Shown in pieces: positions 17,443 through 27,276 of a DNA stretch of 64,000 bases. Position 1 is the first letter of the stretch. The number at the start of each line of letters is the position of its first letter. Origin of the DNA: Flavobacterium ginsengisoli (GTDB taxonomy: Bacteria; Bacteroidota; Bacteroidia; Flavobacteriales; Flavobacteriaceae); contig NZ_CP121110.1 in the NCBI RefSeq assembly GCF_029625315.1, positions 3,481,001 through 3,545,000 of the forward strand, read 5' to 3'. The notes below the pieces were generated by a model. It ran no database searches and had not been told where the DNA came from. It was given only the letters and a program-made list of their open reading frames with translations. Made by a program: the position numbers and the translations under genes.

Positions 17443-18678
17443 ATGAATAGACGAGTTGTAATTACTGGAATGGGAATTTATTCTTGTATCGGAACTTCTT
17501 TGGACGAAGTAAAAGATTCGTTATACGAAGGAAAATCTGGTATTCAGTTTGATTCTGAAAGAAAAGAATTTGGTTTCCAGTCGGCCTTAACAGGAATGGT
17601 TCCGAAAGCCGATCTTAAAAACTTATTGACGCGAAGACAACGTATGAGCATCGGTGAAGAAACCGAGTATGCTTATATGGCAACTATAGAAGCACTTAAA
17701 AACGCTAACATCGATGATGCCTTTTTTGACGAACACGAAGTAGGCATTATGTACGGAAACGACTCTGTTTCTAAAGCAATCATTGATGCAACAGATATTG
17801 TACGCGAGAAAAAAGACACTGCACTTATCGGTTCTGGTGCTATTTTCAAATCGATGAATTCTACTGTTACGATGAATCTTTCTACGATTTTTAAACTTCG
17901 CGGAATCAATCTTACAGTTAGTGCGGCTTGCGCCAGCGGATCTCACTCAATTGGTTTGGCTTATTTTTTAATTAAAAGCGGTTTCCAAGATATTGTAATT
18001 ACTGGCGGTGCTCAGGAAATCAATAAATATGCGATGAGCAGTTTTGACGGATTAGGTGTTTTTTCTAACCGAGAAGGCGATCCGACAAAAGCTTCAAGAC
18101 CTTTTGATATGGGTCGCGACGGATTAATTCCGAGTGGTGGTGGCGCAACTTTAATTTTGGAAAGTTACGAATCTGCAATTGCTCGCGGTGCCAATATCAT
18201 TGCAGAAATTGGCGGTTACGGTTTTTCTTCAAACGGCGGGCATATCTCAACACCAAACGTTGAAGGCCCCGCAACAGCAATGAAACGTGCGCTTGACGAT
18301 GCAAAATTACAAGCTTCAGATATTGAATATATAAATGCTCATGCAACCTCAACACCTGTTGGAGATGCTAATGAAGCAAAAGCTATTTTTGAGGTTTTTG
18401 GAGAAAAAAATCCTCCTGTAAGTTCTACAAAATCCATGACAGGCCACGAATGCTGGATGGCGGGAGCAAGCGAAATCATTTATTCTATCCTCATGATGCA
18501 ACACGATTTTATCGCGCCAAACATCAATTTGGAAAACCCAGATGAAGATGCGTCAAAATTAAATTTAGTTAAAACTACGTTAAACAAAAAATTTGACATA
18601 TTTTTGTCCAATTCTTTCGGTTTCGGAGGAACCAACTCTGCGTTGGTGGTTAAAAAGTTTAAATTGAACAATGAATAA
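17443..18678 (+). CDS. Beta-ketoacyl-ACP synthase (FabF-like KS 1)
   Basis: A 411-aa elongating ketosynthase with nucleophile Cys163 in SAACASGSHS, His in NAHATSTPVGD and the second His in MTGHECWMAGASE, so the Cys-His-His triad is complete. The C-terminal SNSFGFGGTNSALV is typical. Its stop overlaps the start of the ACP gene by 8 bp, so the two are translationally coupled and probably work together in polyene chain growth. Confidence 0.93.
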   Translation: MNRRVVITGMGIYSCIGTSLDEVKDSLYEGKSGIQFDSERKEFGFQSALTGMVPKADLKNLLTRRQRMSIGEETEYAYMATIEALKNANIDDAFFDEHEVGIMYGNDSVSKAIIDATDIVREKKDTALIGSGAIFKSMNSTVTMNLSTIFKLRGINLTVSAACASGSHSIGLAYFLIKSGFQDIVITGGAQEINKYAMSSFDGLGVFSNREGDPTKASRPFDMGRDGLIPSGGGATLILESYESAIARGANIIAEIGGYGFSSNGGHISTPNVEGPATAMKRALDDAKLQASDIEYINAHATSTPVGDANEAKAIFEVFGEKNPPVSSTKSMTGHECWMAGASEIIYSILMMQHDFIAPNINLENPDEDASKLNLVKTTLNKKFDIFLSNSFGFGGTNSALVVKKFKLNNE

Positions 18679-18925
18679 AGAAGAGATTATAGCAAAAATT
18701 AATGGTTTTTTAGTTGATGAATTTGAAGTTGATAATGACGACATTGAACCAAATGCTAATTTAAAAGATACACTTGGGTTAGACAGTCTGGATTATGTTG
18801 ACTTAGTCGTTTCAATAGAGGCAAACTTTGGTGTAAAACTAGTTGAAGCAGATTTTGTTGGAATTTCTGATTTTCAAAGTTTTTATGACTTAATCGAAAC
18901 TAAAATCAAAGCCAAATCAGCTTAA
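18671..18925 (+). CDS. Acyl carrier protein 1
   Basis: An 84-aa ACP with the phosphopantetheine attachment Ser39 in LGLDSLDYVDL. It overlaps the upstream ketosynthase by 8 bp, and the following acyltransferase starts at the base after its stop. It is probably the carrier for the growing aryl polyene or for the resorcinol precursor. Confidence 0.95.
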   Translation: MNKEEIIAKINGFLVDEFEVDNDDIEPNANLKDTLGLDSLDYVDLVVSIEANFGVKLVEADFVGISDFQSFYDLIETKIKAKSA

Positions 18926-19825
18926 ATGAGTCAATGGGATGGTAAATCCAAAGGAACTGTTTTAGGTTATAAAATATTCGTTTTTTTAATTCAAAAAGCG
19001 GGTGTCAAAGCTGCCTATGTCTTACTTTATTTTGTTGCTTCCTATTATTTTTTATTTCTAAGAAAAAGCAACAAAGCCATTTTCTATTATTTTAAAGAAA
19101 GACTTCAATACTCCTATTTCAAATCCAAAAAAATGGTTTTCAAAAGCTATTATACTTTTGGACAAACAATTATTGATAAGGTTTCCATTTCTGCAGGAAT
19201 GCGAAACAAATTTACCTATGAATTTGATGGAATAGAAACACTAAAAAAATTACTTGCCGAGAAAAAAGGCGGTGTTTTAATTAGCGCTCATGTTGGTAAT
19301 TTTGAAATTGCAGAACATTTTCTGGGAGACATTGACCTTAATTTCCAGATAAATTTAGTGACGACAGATTTAGAACATTCTGCCATTAAAAATTATCTAG
19401 AAAGCGTTTCTCAAAAACCAACCGTAAAATTTATCATCATCAAAGAAGATCTCTCTCATATTTTTGAGATCAATGCCGCTTTGGCCAATAACGAATTAAT
19501 CTGTTTTACGGGAGATCGTTATTTTGAAGGAACAAAATCGCTTTCTGAAACACTTTTGGGCAAAGAAGCCAATTTTCCTGCAGGTCCATTTTTAATTGCT
19601 TCGCGATTAAAAGTTCCAGTAGTTTTTGTTTACGTAATGAAAGAACCAAATCTTCATTATCATTTGTACGCAAGAGAAGCCGAAGTAAAACATCGTGATG
19701 AAAAAGCGCTTTTGAAAGAATATGTAAAAAGCGTAGAAAGCATTTTGAATCGTTACCCTTTACAATGGTTCAATTATTTTGATTTTTGGAACCAGTTAGA
19801 AAACAAAAATTCATTGCCAAAATAA
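18926..19825 (+). CDS. Lipid A biosynthesis-type acyltransferase (LpxL/HtrB family)
   Basis: A 299-aa protein with a hydrophobic N-terminal segment (VLLYFVASYYFLFL) and the acyltransferase HxxxxE motif in SAHVGNFEIAEH, followed by CFTGDRYFEGTKS and FPAGPFLIASRLKVPVVFV-like blocks (quoted in part). In aryl polyene clusters such proteins move the acyl chain from ACP to an acceptor at the inner membrane. Here it may form the ester between polyene acid and resorcinol, or add acyl chains; the acceptor is inferred. Confidence 0.85.
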   Translation: MSQWDGKSKGTVLGYKIFVFLIQKAGVKAAYVLLYFVASYYFLFLRKSNKAIFYYFKERLQYSYFKSKKMVFKSYYTFGQTIIDKVSISAGMRNKFTYEFDGIETLKKLLAEKKGGVLISAHVGNFEIAEHFLGDIDLNFQINLVTTDLEHSAIKNYLESVSQKPTVKFIIIKEDLSHIFEINAALANNELICFTGDRYFEGTKSLSETLLGKEANFPAGPFLIASRLKVPVVFVYVMKEPNLHYHLYAREAEVKHRDEKALLKEYVKSVESILNRYPLQWFNYFDFWNQLENKNSLPK

Positions 19826-19928
19826 CACCGAATAAACTCTTTTAACTTCATTTTTTTTGAATAAATCAAAAATTTAGGAATTCTAGGCCATTCGCAGGAA
19901 TAAGAAAATTCGTTTAAATAAATTTACT

Positions 19929-19936
19929 TATTTTTG
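19929..19936 (+). promoter_or_regulatory. TATTTTTG -7-like element upstream of darA
   Basis: TATTTTTG fits TAnnTTTG and lies 26 bp before the darA ATG in a 137-bp gap, the largest near these genes. The -33 region has only a weak TTC at 19909-19911, so an internal promoter is possible but not firm. Confidence 0.35.
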
Positions 19937-19962
19937 CTGACCACCAAAGCCAAAAAACCTAA

Positions 19963-20865
19963 ATGAAAAATGTTCTCGTAATTTATTATACCCAATCTGG
20001 ACAGTTGGAATCTATTGCAAAAAATATTGCAAAACCATTCCTAAATTCAGACGAAATAAACCTTACATTTCACGAAATACAATTAGAAAAACCGTTTCCA
20101 TTTCCTTGGAACAAAGAATCGTTTTTTGATGCCTTTCCAGAATCATTTTTACAGATTCCAACCGCATTAAAACCTGTTCCTGAGGAAATTTTAAATACAA
20201 AATTTGACTTGGTATTATTTCATTATCAAGTTTGGTATTTATCACCTTCTATTCCGATCAATTCATTTTTGAAAAGTGATGATGCCAAGAAAATTTTGAA
20301 CAATACACCTGTTATTACCATTAGCGGTTCCAGAAACATGTGGATTATGGCACAGGAAAAAATCAAAGTTTTGTTGCGAAAAGCAAATGGCAAATTGGTT
20401 GGAAATGTAGCTTTGGTAGATCGTGTTGGAAATCTAATCAGCGTTATAACTATTGTAGAATGGATGTTCTCTGGCGTTAAGAAAAAATATTTAGGGATTT
20501 TTCCGCTTCCTGGAGTTTCAGAAAAAGACATACAAGAATCGAGTCAGTTTGGAGAAATCATGCTTGATTCTTTACAGCAAAATAATTTAGCCCAATTACA
20601 GCCAAAATTGGTCGATGCTGGGGCTGTAAAAATAAGTTCATATCTGGTAACGGTTGACAAAACGGCCAATAAAATTTTTAATAAATGGTCAAATATCATT
20701 TATAAAAATCAAAAAAACCGAAAACAGCTACTTAAAGTATTTAATGTTTATTTATTCCTTGCGATATGGTTAATCTCACCAATAGTGTATATATTGCACC
20801 TTATTACCTATCCGCTTAAGTTAAAATCTATAAAAAAGGAAACTCAATATTATCAGGGAGTTTAG
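19963..20865 (+). CDS. darA: Dialkylresorcinol-forming enzyme DarA (aromatase)
   Basis: A 300-aa protein that begins with a flavodoxin-like fold (VLVIYYTQSGQLESIAKNIA), matching the family named DarA. Work on dialkylresorcinol clusters assigns it the oxidation/aromatisation of the cyclohexenone made by DarB. The last 40 residues contain a hydrophobic stretch (VYLFLAIWLISPIVYIL) that may bind the membrane. darB follows after 17 bp, the usual pairing, so the assignment rests on both sequence and context. Confidence 0.9.
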   Translation: MKNVLVIYYTQSGQLESIAKNIAKPFLNSDEINLTFHEIQLEKPFPFPWNKESFFDAFPESFLQIPTALKPVPEEILNTKFDLVLFHYQVWYLSPSIPINSFLKSDDAKKILNNTPVITISGSRNMWIMAQEKIKVLLRKANGKLVGNVALVDRVGNLISVITIVEWMFSGVKKKYLGIFPLPGVSEKDIQESSQFGEIMLDSLQQNNLAQLQPKLVDAGAVKISSYLVTVDKTANKIFNKWSNIIYKNQKNRKQLLKVFNVYLFLAIWLISPIVYILHLITYPLKLKSIKKETQYYQGV

Positions 20866-20882
20866 AAGACGAAATTTAAATT

Positions 20883-22016
20883 ATGTTTGAAGTATATATT
20901 ACAAAAGTCGCAAAATATTTGCCAAACGAAGCCGTTTCAAATGACGAAATGGAAGCCTATTTAGGCCTTATCAATGATACTGCTTCTAAAGCAAGACGCA
21001 TTATTTTGCGCAATAATAAAATTACAAGCCGATATTACGCTGTTGACAAAGAAGGAAAAAGTACTCACAGCAATGCCGAATTAACCAAAAATGCCATTTT
21101 ACCATTATTCGACGAAAATTTTACGCCTCAAGATTTAGAAGTACTTTCATGCGGGACCTCAACTCCCGACATTTTTCTGCCTTCGCACGCTGCGATGGTT
21201 CATGGTCTGTTAAAAAACAAATCGGTAGAATTAAACTCTTCAACAGGAGTTTGCTGTGCCGGAATGAACTCTCTTAAATTTGGTTTTCTTTCTATAAAAT
21301 CTGGAAATTCAAAAAACGCAATCTGTACAGGATCAGAAAAAGTTTCTACTTGGCTGAATGCTCAAAAATACAATCACGAGGCCGACAATTTAAAAAGCCT
21401 TGAAGAACAGCCAATTATTGCATTCAAAAAAGATTTCTTACGTTGGATGTTATCTGACGGTGCTGGAGCTTTTCTTTTGGAAAATAAACCAAGAGGACCA
21501 ATTTCACTTAAAATAGAATGGATGGAAGCTTTTTCGTATGCATACGAATTAGAAACTTGTATGTATGCTGGAGGAGATAAATTGGAAAATGGAGAAATTA
21601 AAGGCTGGAGCGATTATTCTCCAGAACAATGGTTGAATGAATCTGTTTTCTCAATCAAACAAGACGTTAAATTATTAGACGAATTTATCCTGTCAAAAGG
21701 TGCTGAAAGCATGAAAGACGCCATGGATAAAAACAATATTAAATCGGAAGATATTACGTATTTCATTCCTCACGTTTCTTCAAACTTTTTTGTTGAAGGA
21801 TTGAAAAAAGGATTAAACGAAAAAGGTATCGGAATGAGCGATGACAAATGGTTCATGAATCTTTCTCGAGTTGGAAATGTAGGCTCTGCTTCTATTTACT
21901 TGGCTCTTGAAGAATTAATGAATTCAGGAAATTTGAAAAAAGGAGATAAAATTTTATTATCTGTTCCAGAAAGCGGAAGATTCTCTTTCGCGTACGCCTA
22001 TTTAACTGTTTGTTAA
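20883..22016 (+). CDS. darB: Dialkylresorcinol-forming KAS III-like enzyme DarB
   Basis: A 377-aa thiolase-fold enzyme of the KAS III type: nucleophile Cys (124 or 125, in STGVCCAGMNS), His in YFIPHVSSNFF and Asn/Gly in SRVGNVGSASIYLALEE-like sequence. DarB condenses two ketoacyl chains and cyclises them to the alkyl-cyclohexenone carboxylate. It is directly downstream of darA, and its TAA stop shares one base with the ATG of the next gene, so it is part of a tight operon. Confidence 0.93.
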   Translation: MFEVYITKVAKYLPNEAVSNDEMEAYLGLINDTASKARRIILRNNKITSRYYAVDKEGKSTHSNAELTKNAILPLFDENFTPQDLEVLSCGTSTPDIFLPSHAAMVHGLLKNKSVELNSSTGVCCAGMNSLKFGFLSIKSGNSKNAICTGSEKVSTWLNAQKYNHEADNLKSLEEQPIIAFKKDFLRWMLSDGAGAFLLENKPRGPISLKIEWMEAFSYAYELETCMYAGGDKLENGEIKGWSDYSPEQWLNESVFSIKQDVKLLDEFILSKGAESMKDAMDKNNIKSEDITYFIPHVSSNFFVEGLKKGLNEKGIGMSDDKWFMNLSRVGNVGSASIYLALEELMNSGNLKKGDKILLSVPESGRFSFAYAYLTVC

Positions 22017-22444
22017 TGGAAACAATGCTTTTAGAAAAAGAAATGGTAGAAAATTTACTGCCACAAAAGTTCCCTTTTGTGATGGTAGACGCTATGCATT
22101 CTTATTCTGAAACTTCTTTGGTTTCGGGTTTAGAAATTCAGCGCGAAAATATTTTTGTGTCAAACGATATTTTTCTTGAAGCTGGATTAATAGAACATAT
22201 GGCACAATCTGTGGCATTGCATACAGGATACCAATATTTTTTGAAAAACGAAATTGCTCCAACGGGCTATATTGGTTCTATCAAAGAAATTGAAATTAAG
22301 AAACTTCCAAAGCTTAGCGATACTATTCAATCTGAAGTTACGATTCTGCAGGAATTTGCAGGAATCACTTTGGTTGACATTGTTACGACGTTAAATAATG
22401 AAGAAATTGCCCGAGGACAAATGAAAACCGTTTTGGCAAAATAA
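22016..22444 (+). CDS. Hotdog-fold hydroxyacyl-ACP dehydratase, ApeP-like (1)
   Basis: A 142-aa single hotdog protein starting at an ATG that overlaps the darB stop (taATG); two upstream codons are also open but the overlap start fits better. It has LPQKFPFVMVD near the N-terminus and EAGLIEHMAQS, whose Glu matches the FabZ catalytic Glu. The FabZ GHFPG segment with the catalytic His is absent, as in its downstream neighbour. It probably needs a partner subunit. Confidence 0.8.
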   Translation: METMLLEKEMVENLLPQKFPFVMVDAMHSYSETSLVSGLEIQRENIFVSNDIFLEAGLIEHMAQSVALHTGYQYFLKNEIAPTGYIGSIKEIEIKKLPKLSDTIQSEVTILQEFAGITLVDIVTTLNNEEIARGQMKTVLAK

Positions 22445-22452
22445 AAACAATC

Positions 22453-22920
22453 ATGAAAGCAACTTCTGCAGTTGACATACAAAATTACTTACCACACCGA
22501 GCACCAATGCTTATGGTGGATTTGATTTTGGATATAGATGCCAACTTTGTAGAAACTATCTTTTTGATAAAAGAAGACAATATTTTTGTTCAGAATACTA
22601 TTTTTATCGAAGCAGGATTAATCGAAAACACAGCACAGACTTGTTCTGCAATTGTCGGAAAAAAATATTTTTTTGACGACAACGGAATTGAAAATGAAAA
22701 CGTAAATGTAATTGGATTTATCAGCGCTTTAAAAAGTGTAAAAATTCATACATTGCCAAAAGTTGGCGATACGATCATAACTAAAGCCGATTTGGTTTCA
22801 AAATTTGTCGGAGACGATTATACTTTATGCACAATGAGCTGTAAAAGCTTACTTGAAGATCAGATACTCTTAGAATGCGAAATTAACTTGTTTATTCAAA
22901 AGACGGTTTCAGCGATGTAA
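22453..22920 (+). CDS. Hotdog-fold hydroxyacyl-ACP dehydratase, ApeP-like (2)
   Basis: A 155-aa paralogue of the preceding gene: LPHRAPMLMVD, EDNIFVQNTIFIEAGLIEN with the Glu of the dehydratase site in IENTAQT, and no GHFPG segment. It starts 8 bp after gene 1. Two adjacent Glu-bearing hotdog proteins suggest a heterodimer, or two enzymes for the polyene and the resorcinol branches. Confidence 0.8.
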   Translation: MKATSAVDIQNYLPHRAPMLMVDLILDIDANFVETIFLIKEDNIFVQNTIFIEAGLIENTAQTCSAIVGKKYFFDDNGIENENVNVIGFISALKSVKIHTLPKVGDTIITKADLVSKFVGDDYTLCTMSCKSLLEDQILLECEINLFIQKTVSAM

Positions 22921-22928
22921 TTTTTTAG

Positions 22929-23824
22929 ATGATGAAAAAAGAAATCTCTTTATTATTCTTTTTTTATGCGCGTTTGTCTATTGTCAAGAAAACGATGATT
23001 TCACAAAACGTTTAAAAGCATTAAGTACCCAAAGCGTTACTTATTATAATATTGATGGTGTTGATTTTTCAAGTCAAACTTATAGTTATGATTTTTCTGA
23101 AAAGTCTCTTAAAAAGATTTATAGAAAATTCTCCATAAAAGATAGCGATTTAAAAATTAAAGACGAGTCGCTTTCAAACAACAACATTCATGTTGTTAAA
23201 ACACAAAAAATTACTGAGAACTTAACTCAAACAAATTCTTATTATTTTGTAGAAGATAATAGTAAAACTATTACTATAATTTGGTTTGGATACTATAATC
23301 AGATTGATAAAGGTTTTGAAAAACAATATATAAACCGAATTTTAAAAAATGAAATTCCTAAAGAAGTCTTTGAACCACTAATTATTGACTCCATTGATTT
23401 TGCAGGAAGAAAAATAAAGTTGGGTCGTAATTGTTCATGGACAAATATAAATACTGTTCAATGTCCTTACAATGGAGAAATTAATTGGTCTGTTCATAAA
23501 GATATAGAAAGTGCCAAAAATGCGATTGATAATCAATTTATTGCCACAAAAAATAGAGGTGGTATCAAAGTAAATTCTGAAGAACAAGTAGCTGTAATAT
23601 TTGAAGGAATTCAAACTACTGCGAAAAAAGTTATTTTTGATTTTACTGGTATGAAATCATTAATGGCCGGAATGTCTGGCGGAAAAACTTTGACAGTTTA
23701 TTATGTCGCAGAAAAAGTTAGAAATAATTATGTAGGATGTGTTATGAGCTTTTGGAATAATGATAATTTAACAAAAGATGGATTGGCTCCATTATTAGAA
23801 GAAGTGATGCACCTAAAAATATAA
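22929..23824 (+). CDS. Secreted protein of unknown function (frameshifted in this sequence)
   Basis: Repaired length 298 aa. It starts MMKKEISLLFFFL with a signal peptide ending near FVYCQ; the mature part has no named motif (YYNIDGVDFSSQTYSYDF, FAGRKIKLGRNCSWTNINT). Frame breaks at a T run (22959-22965, seven T); eight T restores FFLCAFVYCQEN. It begins 8 bp after the second hotdog gene and is followed by two further genes with 11 and 0 bp spacing, so it belongs to the same operon. Confidence 0.7.
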
Positions 23825-23835
23825 TACAACTAGTC

Positions 23836-24240
23836 ATGGAAAAAGATCAAGTACCTCAGGATCAAAGCAACTTAACTAAGAATAATGTAAAAGAGCTTTT
23901 GTACGCAACTGATGAAAACGGCAATTATACCACAACATTAAGTACAGGCTGGGAACCTAAAACAATAGCACTTTCAAATTCTATTGATGAAATAAACGAA
24001 CGAATTGCCGATGCCAAACAACAGGTTTTAAATGGCGAAGCAAGTCCTATTGTGTATTTTATGGAAGCCAATAAAATGGATCTTAATATATTATCCAGTT
24101 ATGTTGGATTTTGGAAATGGCGCGTAAAAAGACATTTTAAGCCAAGCGTTTTCACCAAATTAAACGATAAAATCCTGAAAAAATATGCTGATACTTTTGG
24201 AGTATCAATCGAAGAATTAAAAAACAGCATTACCAAATAA
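23836..24240 (+). CDS. Small protein of unknown function in the pigment operon
   Basis: A 134-aa cytoplasmic protein without signal peptide or membrane helix. It shows an acidic N-terminal third, a helical middle (IDEINERIADAKQQVLNGE), a FWKWRVKRHFKP basic patch and a C-terminal FGVSIEELKNSITK segment. I do not recognise a family. Its stop abuts the next start (TAA-ATG), which ties it to the BtrH-like protein; a carrier- or partner-like role is only a guess. Confidence 0.8.
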   Translation: MEKDQVPQDQSNLTKNNVKELLYATDENGNYTTTLSTGWEPKTIALSNSIDEINERIADAKQQVLNGEASPIVYFMEANKMDLNILSSYVGFWKWRVKRHFKPSVFTKLNDKILKKYADTFGVSIEELKNSITK

Positions 24241-25239
24241 ATGGAATTAACTTTCACACATCATCAGTCTGCTCATTGCGAGAATGGAGTAGCGTCGAAT
24301 CTGCTAAAAAATAGCGGACTAAACATTAGCGAACCGATGGTTTTTGGTATTGGCTCTGGATTGTTTTTTGTATATCTGCCTTTTATAAAAGTGAATCATG
24401 CACCAGCAATCAGTTATAGAACTTTGCCTGGACAGATTTTCAATAAAGTGGCCAACCGATTAAATTTAAAAATAAAAAGACAAAAATTTTCTTCTATAGC
24501 AAATGCCAATAAAGCATTAGACGAAAATTTAAAAAACAATATTCCAACAGGATTACAAGTTGGCGTTTACAATTTAAGTTATTTCCCAGACGAATATCGT
24601 TTTCATTTCAACGCGCACAATTTAGTCGTTTACGGAAAAACTGAAACCGAGTATTTAGTGAGCGATCCAGTAATGGAAACCGTTACGACCTTAACTTATG
24701 AAGACATGAATAAAGTACGTTTTGCCAAAGGAGCTTTTGCACCTCGCGGACAAATGTACTATCCTATTCAGATTCCAAAAGATGTTGATTTAAAAAGCGC
24801 CATCATAAAAGGAATCAAAAATACGTGTCGAGATATGCTCGCGCCAATGCCAATTGTTGGTGTTCGCGGCATCAAAATGGTTTCTCGCCAGATTCGTAAA
24901 TGGCCTAAAAAGCATGGAGTCAGAAAAGCCAATCATTACTTGGCGCAAATGGTTCGTATGCAGGAAGAAATTGGAACTGGAGGCGGTGGTTTCCGTTTTA
25001 TTTATGCGGCATTTTTACAAGAAGCTTCGGTTATTTTGGGTAATGAAGAACTGAAGGCACTTTCTAAAGAAATGACTCAAATCGGAGATTCATGGCGTGA
25101 TTTTGCTGTTGAAGCTTCGCGTATTTACAAAAACAGAAGTGCCAAAGAAGACGCCTACAACACTATTGCCGATGAACTTTTGGACATTGCCAATAGAGAA
25201 GAAATCTTTTTCAAAAAACTAAAAAAAGCGATCAGCTAA
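24241..25239 (+). CDS. BtrH-like N-terminal domain protein
   Basis: A 332-aa protein whose N-terminus (HHQSAHCENGVASNLL, GIGSGLFFVYLPF) matches the butirosin protein BtrH-type domain, which in butirosin synthesis transfers an acyl group from an ACP by way of a Cys; Cys13 within HCENG is the likely nucleophile. In this cluster it could join an ACP-bound acyl chain to another molecule. It sits between the 134-aa protein and an ABC exporter. The family call is good; the reaction is inference. Confidence 0.78.
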   Translation: MELTFTHHQSAHCENGVASNLLKNSGLNISEPMVFGIGSGLFFVYLPFIKVNHAPAISYRTLPGQIFNKVANRLNLKIKRQKFSSIANANKALDENLKNNIPTGLQVGVYNLSYFPDEYRFHFNAHNLVVYGKTETEYLVSDPVMETVTTLTYEDMNKVRFAKGAFAPRGQMYYPIQIPKDVDLKSAIIKGIKNTCRDMLAPMPIVGVRGIKMVSRQIRKWPKKHGVRKANHYLAQMVRMQEEIGTGGGGFRFIYAAFLQEASVILGNEELKALSKEMTQIGDSWRDFAVEASRIYKNRSAKEDAYNTIADELLDIANREEIFFKKLKKAIS

Positions 25240-25248
25240 AACACTATT

Positions 25249-26001
25249 TTGCAATCTATCATTCAAATAGAATCCCTTTCGAAAAAGTACAAAAATGCAG
25301 AAATGTATTCTTTGAACAATGTTTCGCTAAATATAAATGAAGGTCAGATTTTTGGCTTGCTTGGACCAAACGGTGCCGGAAAAACAACCTTAATTTCCAT
25401 GCTCTGCGGATTGGTAAAACCAACTTCGGGACATTTTACAATTGATGGTTTAGACTATCAGCATCAGGCTTCAAAAATTAAAAAAATCATAGGCGTTGTT
25501 CCTCAAGAATATGCTTTGTATCCAACATTGACTGCCAGAGAAAATCTGCTTTATTTTGGAAGCATGTACGGTTTAAAAGGTTCTGACTTAAAAGATAAAG
25601 TAATCGAAACGCTAGATCTTTTAGGTTTATTGAAATTTGCCGACAAGCAAGTTCAGACTTTTTCTGGTGGAATGAAACGCCGTGTCAATCTGATTGCTGG
25701 AATTCTTCATAATCCGAAAGTTTTGTTTTTGGATGAACCAACAGTTGGTGTCGATGTGCATTCTAAAACTGCCATTATCGATTATTTGAAAGTGTTGAAC
25801 CAAAACGGAACAACCATTATTTATACTTCGCATCATTTGGCTGAAGCCGAAGATTTCTGTTCTCAAATTGCGATTTTAGATCAAGGACAGATTTACGCAC
25901 AAGCAACTCCGTCAGCATTAATTGAATCTACAAAAGATGCTCGAAATCTCGAAGATGTTTTTATTTCATTAACCGGTAAAGCGTTGAGAGATGATATATA
26001 A
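25249..26001 (+). CDS. ABC transporter ATP-binding protein
   Basis: A 250-aa ATPase with Walker A GPNGAGKT at 39-46, signature SGGMK at 139-143 and Walker B LFLDEP at 159-164, plus an H-loop in YTSHHLAEAE. No ATG is available at the right place; translation probably starts at TTG 25249, 9 bp after the upstream stop. Its 3' end overlaps the permease start by 11 bp. Together they form an ABC-2 exporter likely to move a pigment intermediate or lipid. Confidence 0.92.
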   Translation: MQSIIQIESLSKKYKNAEMYSLNNVSLNINEGQIFGLLGPNGAGKTTLISMLCGLVKPTSGHFTIDGLDYQHQASKIKKIIGVVPQEYALYPTLTARENLLYFGSMYGLKGSDLKDKVIETLDLLGLLKFADKQVQTFSGGMKRRVNLIAGILHNPKVLFLDEPTVGVDVHSKTAIIDYLKVLNQNGTTIIYTSHHLAEAEDFCSQIAILDQGQIYAQATPSALIESTKDARNLEDVFISLTGKALRDDI

Positions 26002-27276
26002 AATTTGGATGTCGGTAGTAAAAGAATTCCTTTTGCTAAAAAGAGACTTAGGCGGATTGATTATTTTATTTATCATGCCTTTGGTTTTGGTAATTGCCGT
26101 AACCTTAATTCAGGACAGTACTTTTAAAGCCGTAACCGATTCTAAACTTCAGATTCTTTTGGTCGATAAAGACCACGGTTCTGTTTCTAAAACCGTTTTT
26201 GAAAATTTAGAAAAAAGCAAATACTTTACCGTTGTAACCCAACTTGACAATAAACCGATTACCGAAGAAATTGCCAAAGAAAATGTCTACAAAGGAAAAT
26301 TTCAATTGGCGATTGTAATTCCAGAAAACTTAAGTTCCGACTTACAGGAAAAAGTAAATCAGAATGTAGAGAAAATCGTGAGCAATTTAGGTTTGACCGA
26401 TAGTACAACGGCTGCCGAACCTCAGCGAGTTATTAAAGAAAAAGAAGTAAAACTGTATTTTGATCCAGCTGTTCAGATGAGTTTCAAAAATGCTGTCATG
26501 AGTTCAATCGACAAAATGATTTCGCAGATTGAAACCAAATCGATTTACAGCACTTTCCAAAAACAATTAGGAGAAGAAACCATCGATTTTGAACAAAAGA
26601 ACTTTATTACTTTCAAAGAAATAATTCCGAGAATCAACAACAAAGAAGTTCGTCCAAATTCCGTTCAGCATAATGTTCCGGCGTGGACGCTTTTTGCAAT
26701 CTTTTTTATTGTCATTCCGTTATCTATCAATATTGTAAAAGAAAAATCACAGGGAACTTTTGTTCGATTAAGAACCAATCCTGTTTCTAATCTGGTTGTT
26801 GTTATCGGAAAAACCATTACCTACTCGATCATTTGCATGATTCAGTTTTATATGATGGTTGCCGTTGCAGTATTCCTATTTCCATCAATCGAATTGCCTT
26901 CTTTAAATATCGAAGGTCATTTTGCATTGACAAGTGTTGTAGCATTATTTTCAGGTTTTGCGAGCAATCGGCTTCGGAATCTTATTAGGAACTGTAGCCA
27001 GCACACAAGAACAATCTGCTCCTTTTGGTGCTACAAGTGTGATCATTTTAGCGAGCAATTGGTGGTGTTTGGGTTCCTGTTTTTGCTATGCCAAAAATCA
27101 TGCAATATATCGCAAAATCATCTCCAATGAACTGGGGATTAGAGGCTTTTTACGATGTATTACTTAGAAACGTTTCTTTCGTCGAAATCATACCAAGAAT
27201 AAGTTTATTATTTTTGTTTTTCATTATTACCACTTCCATCGCATTATTTTATGATAAAAAGAAAAGAGCAGTTTAA
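25991..27276 (+). CDS. ABC-2 type exporter permease (two frameshifts in this sequence)
   Basis: Repaired length 427 aa. One N-terminal helix (LIILFIMPLVLVIAVTLI), a long periplasmic region and about five C-terminal helices, the ABC-2 permease plan. The frame breaks twice, at 26960-26965 and 27051-27056; both read gcgagc, and removing one A at each gives FSGFAAIGFGILLGT and IILAAIGGVWVPVFAMP. The gene overlaps the ATPase (11 bp) and the thioesterase (26 bp). A sequencing error explains both breaks better than decay. Confidence 0.88.
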
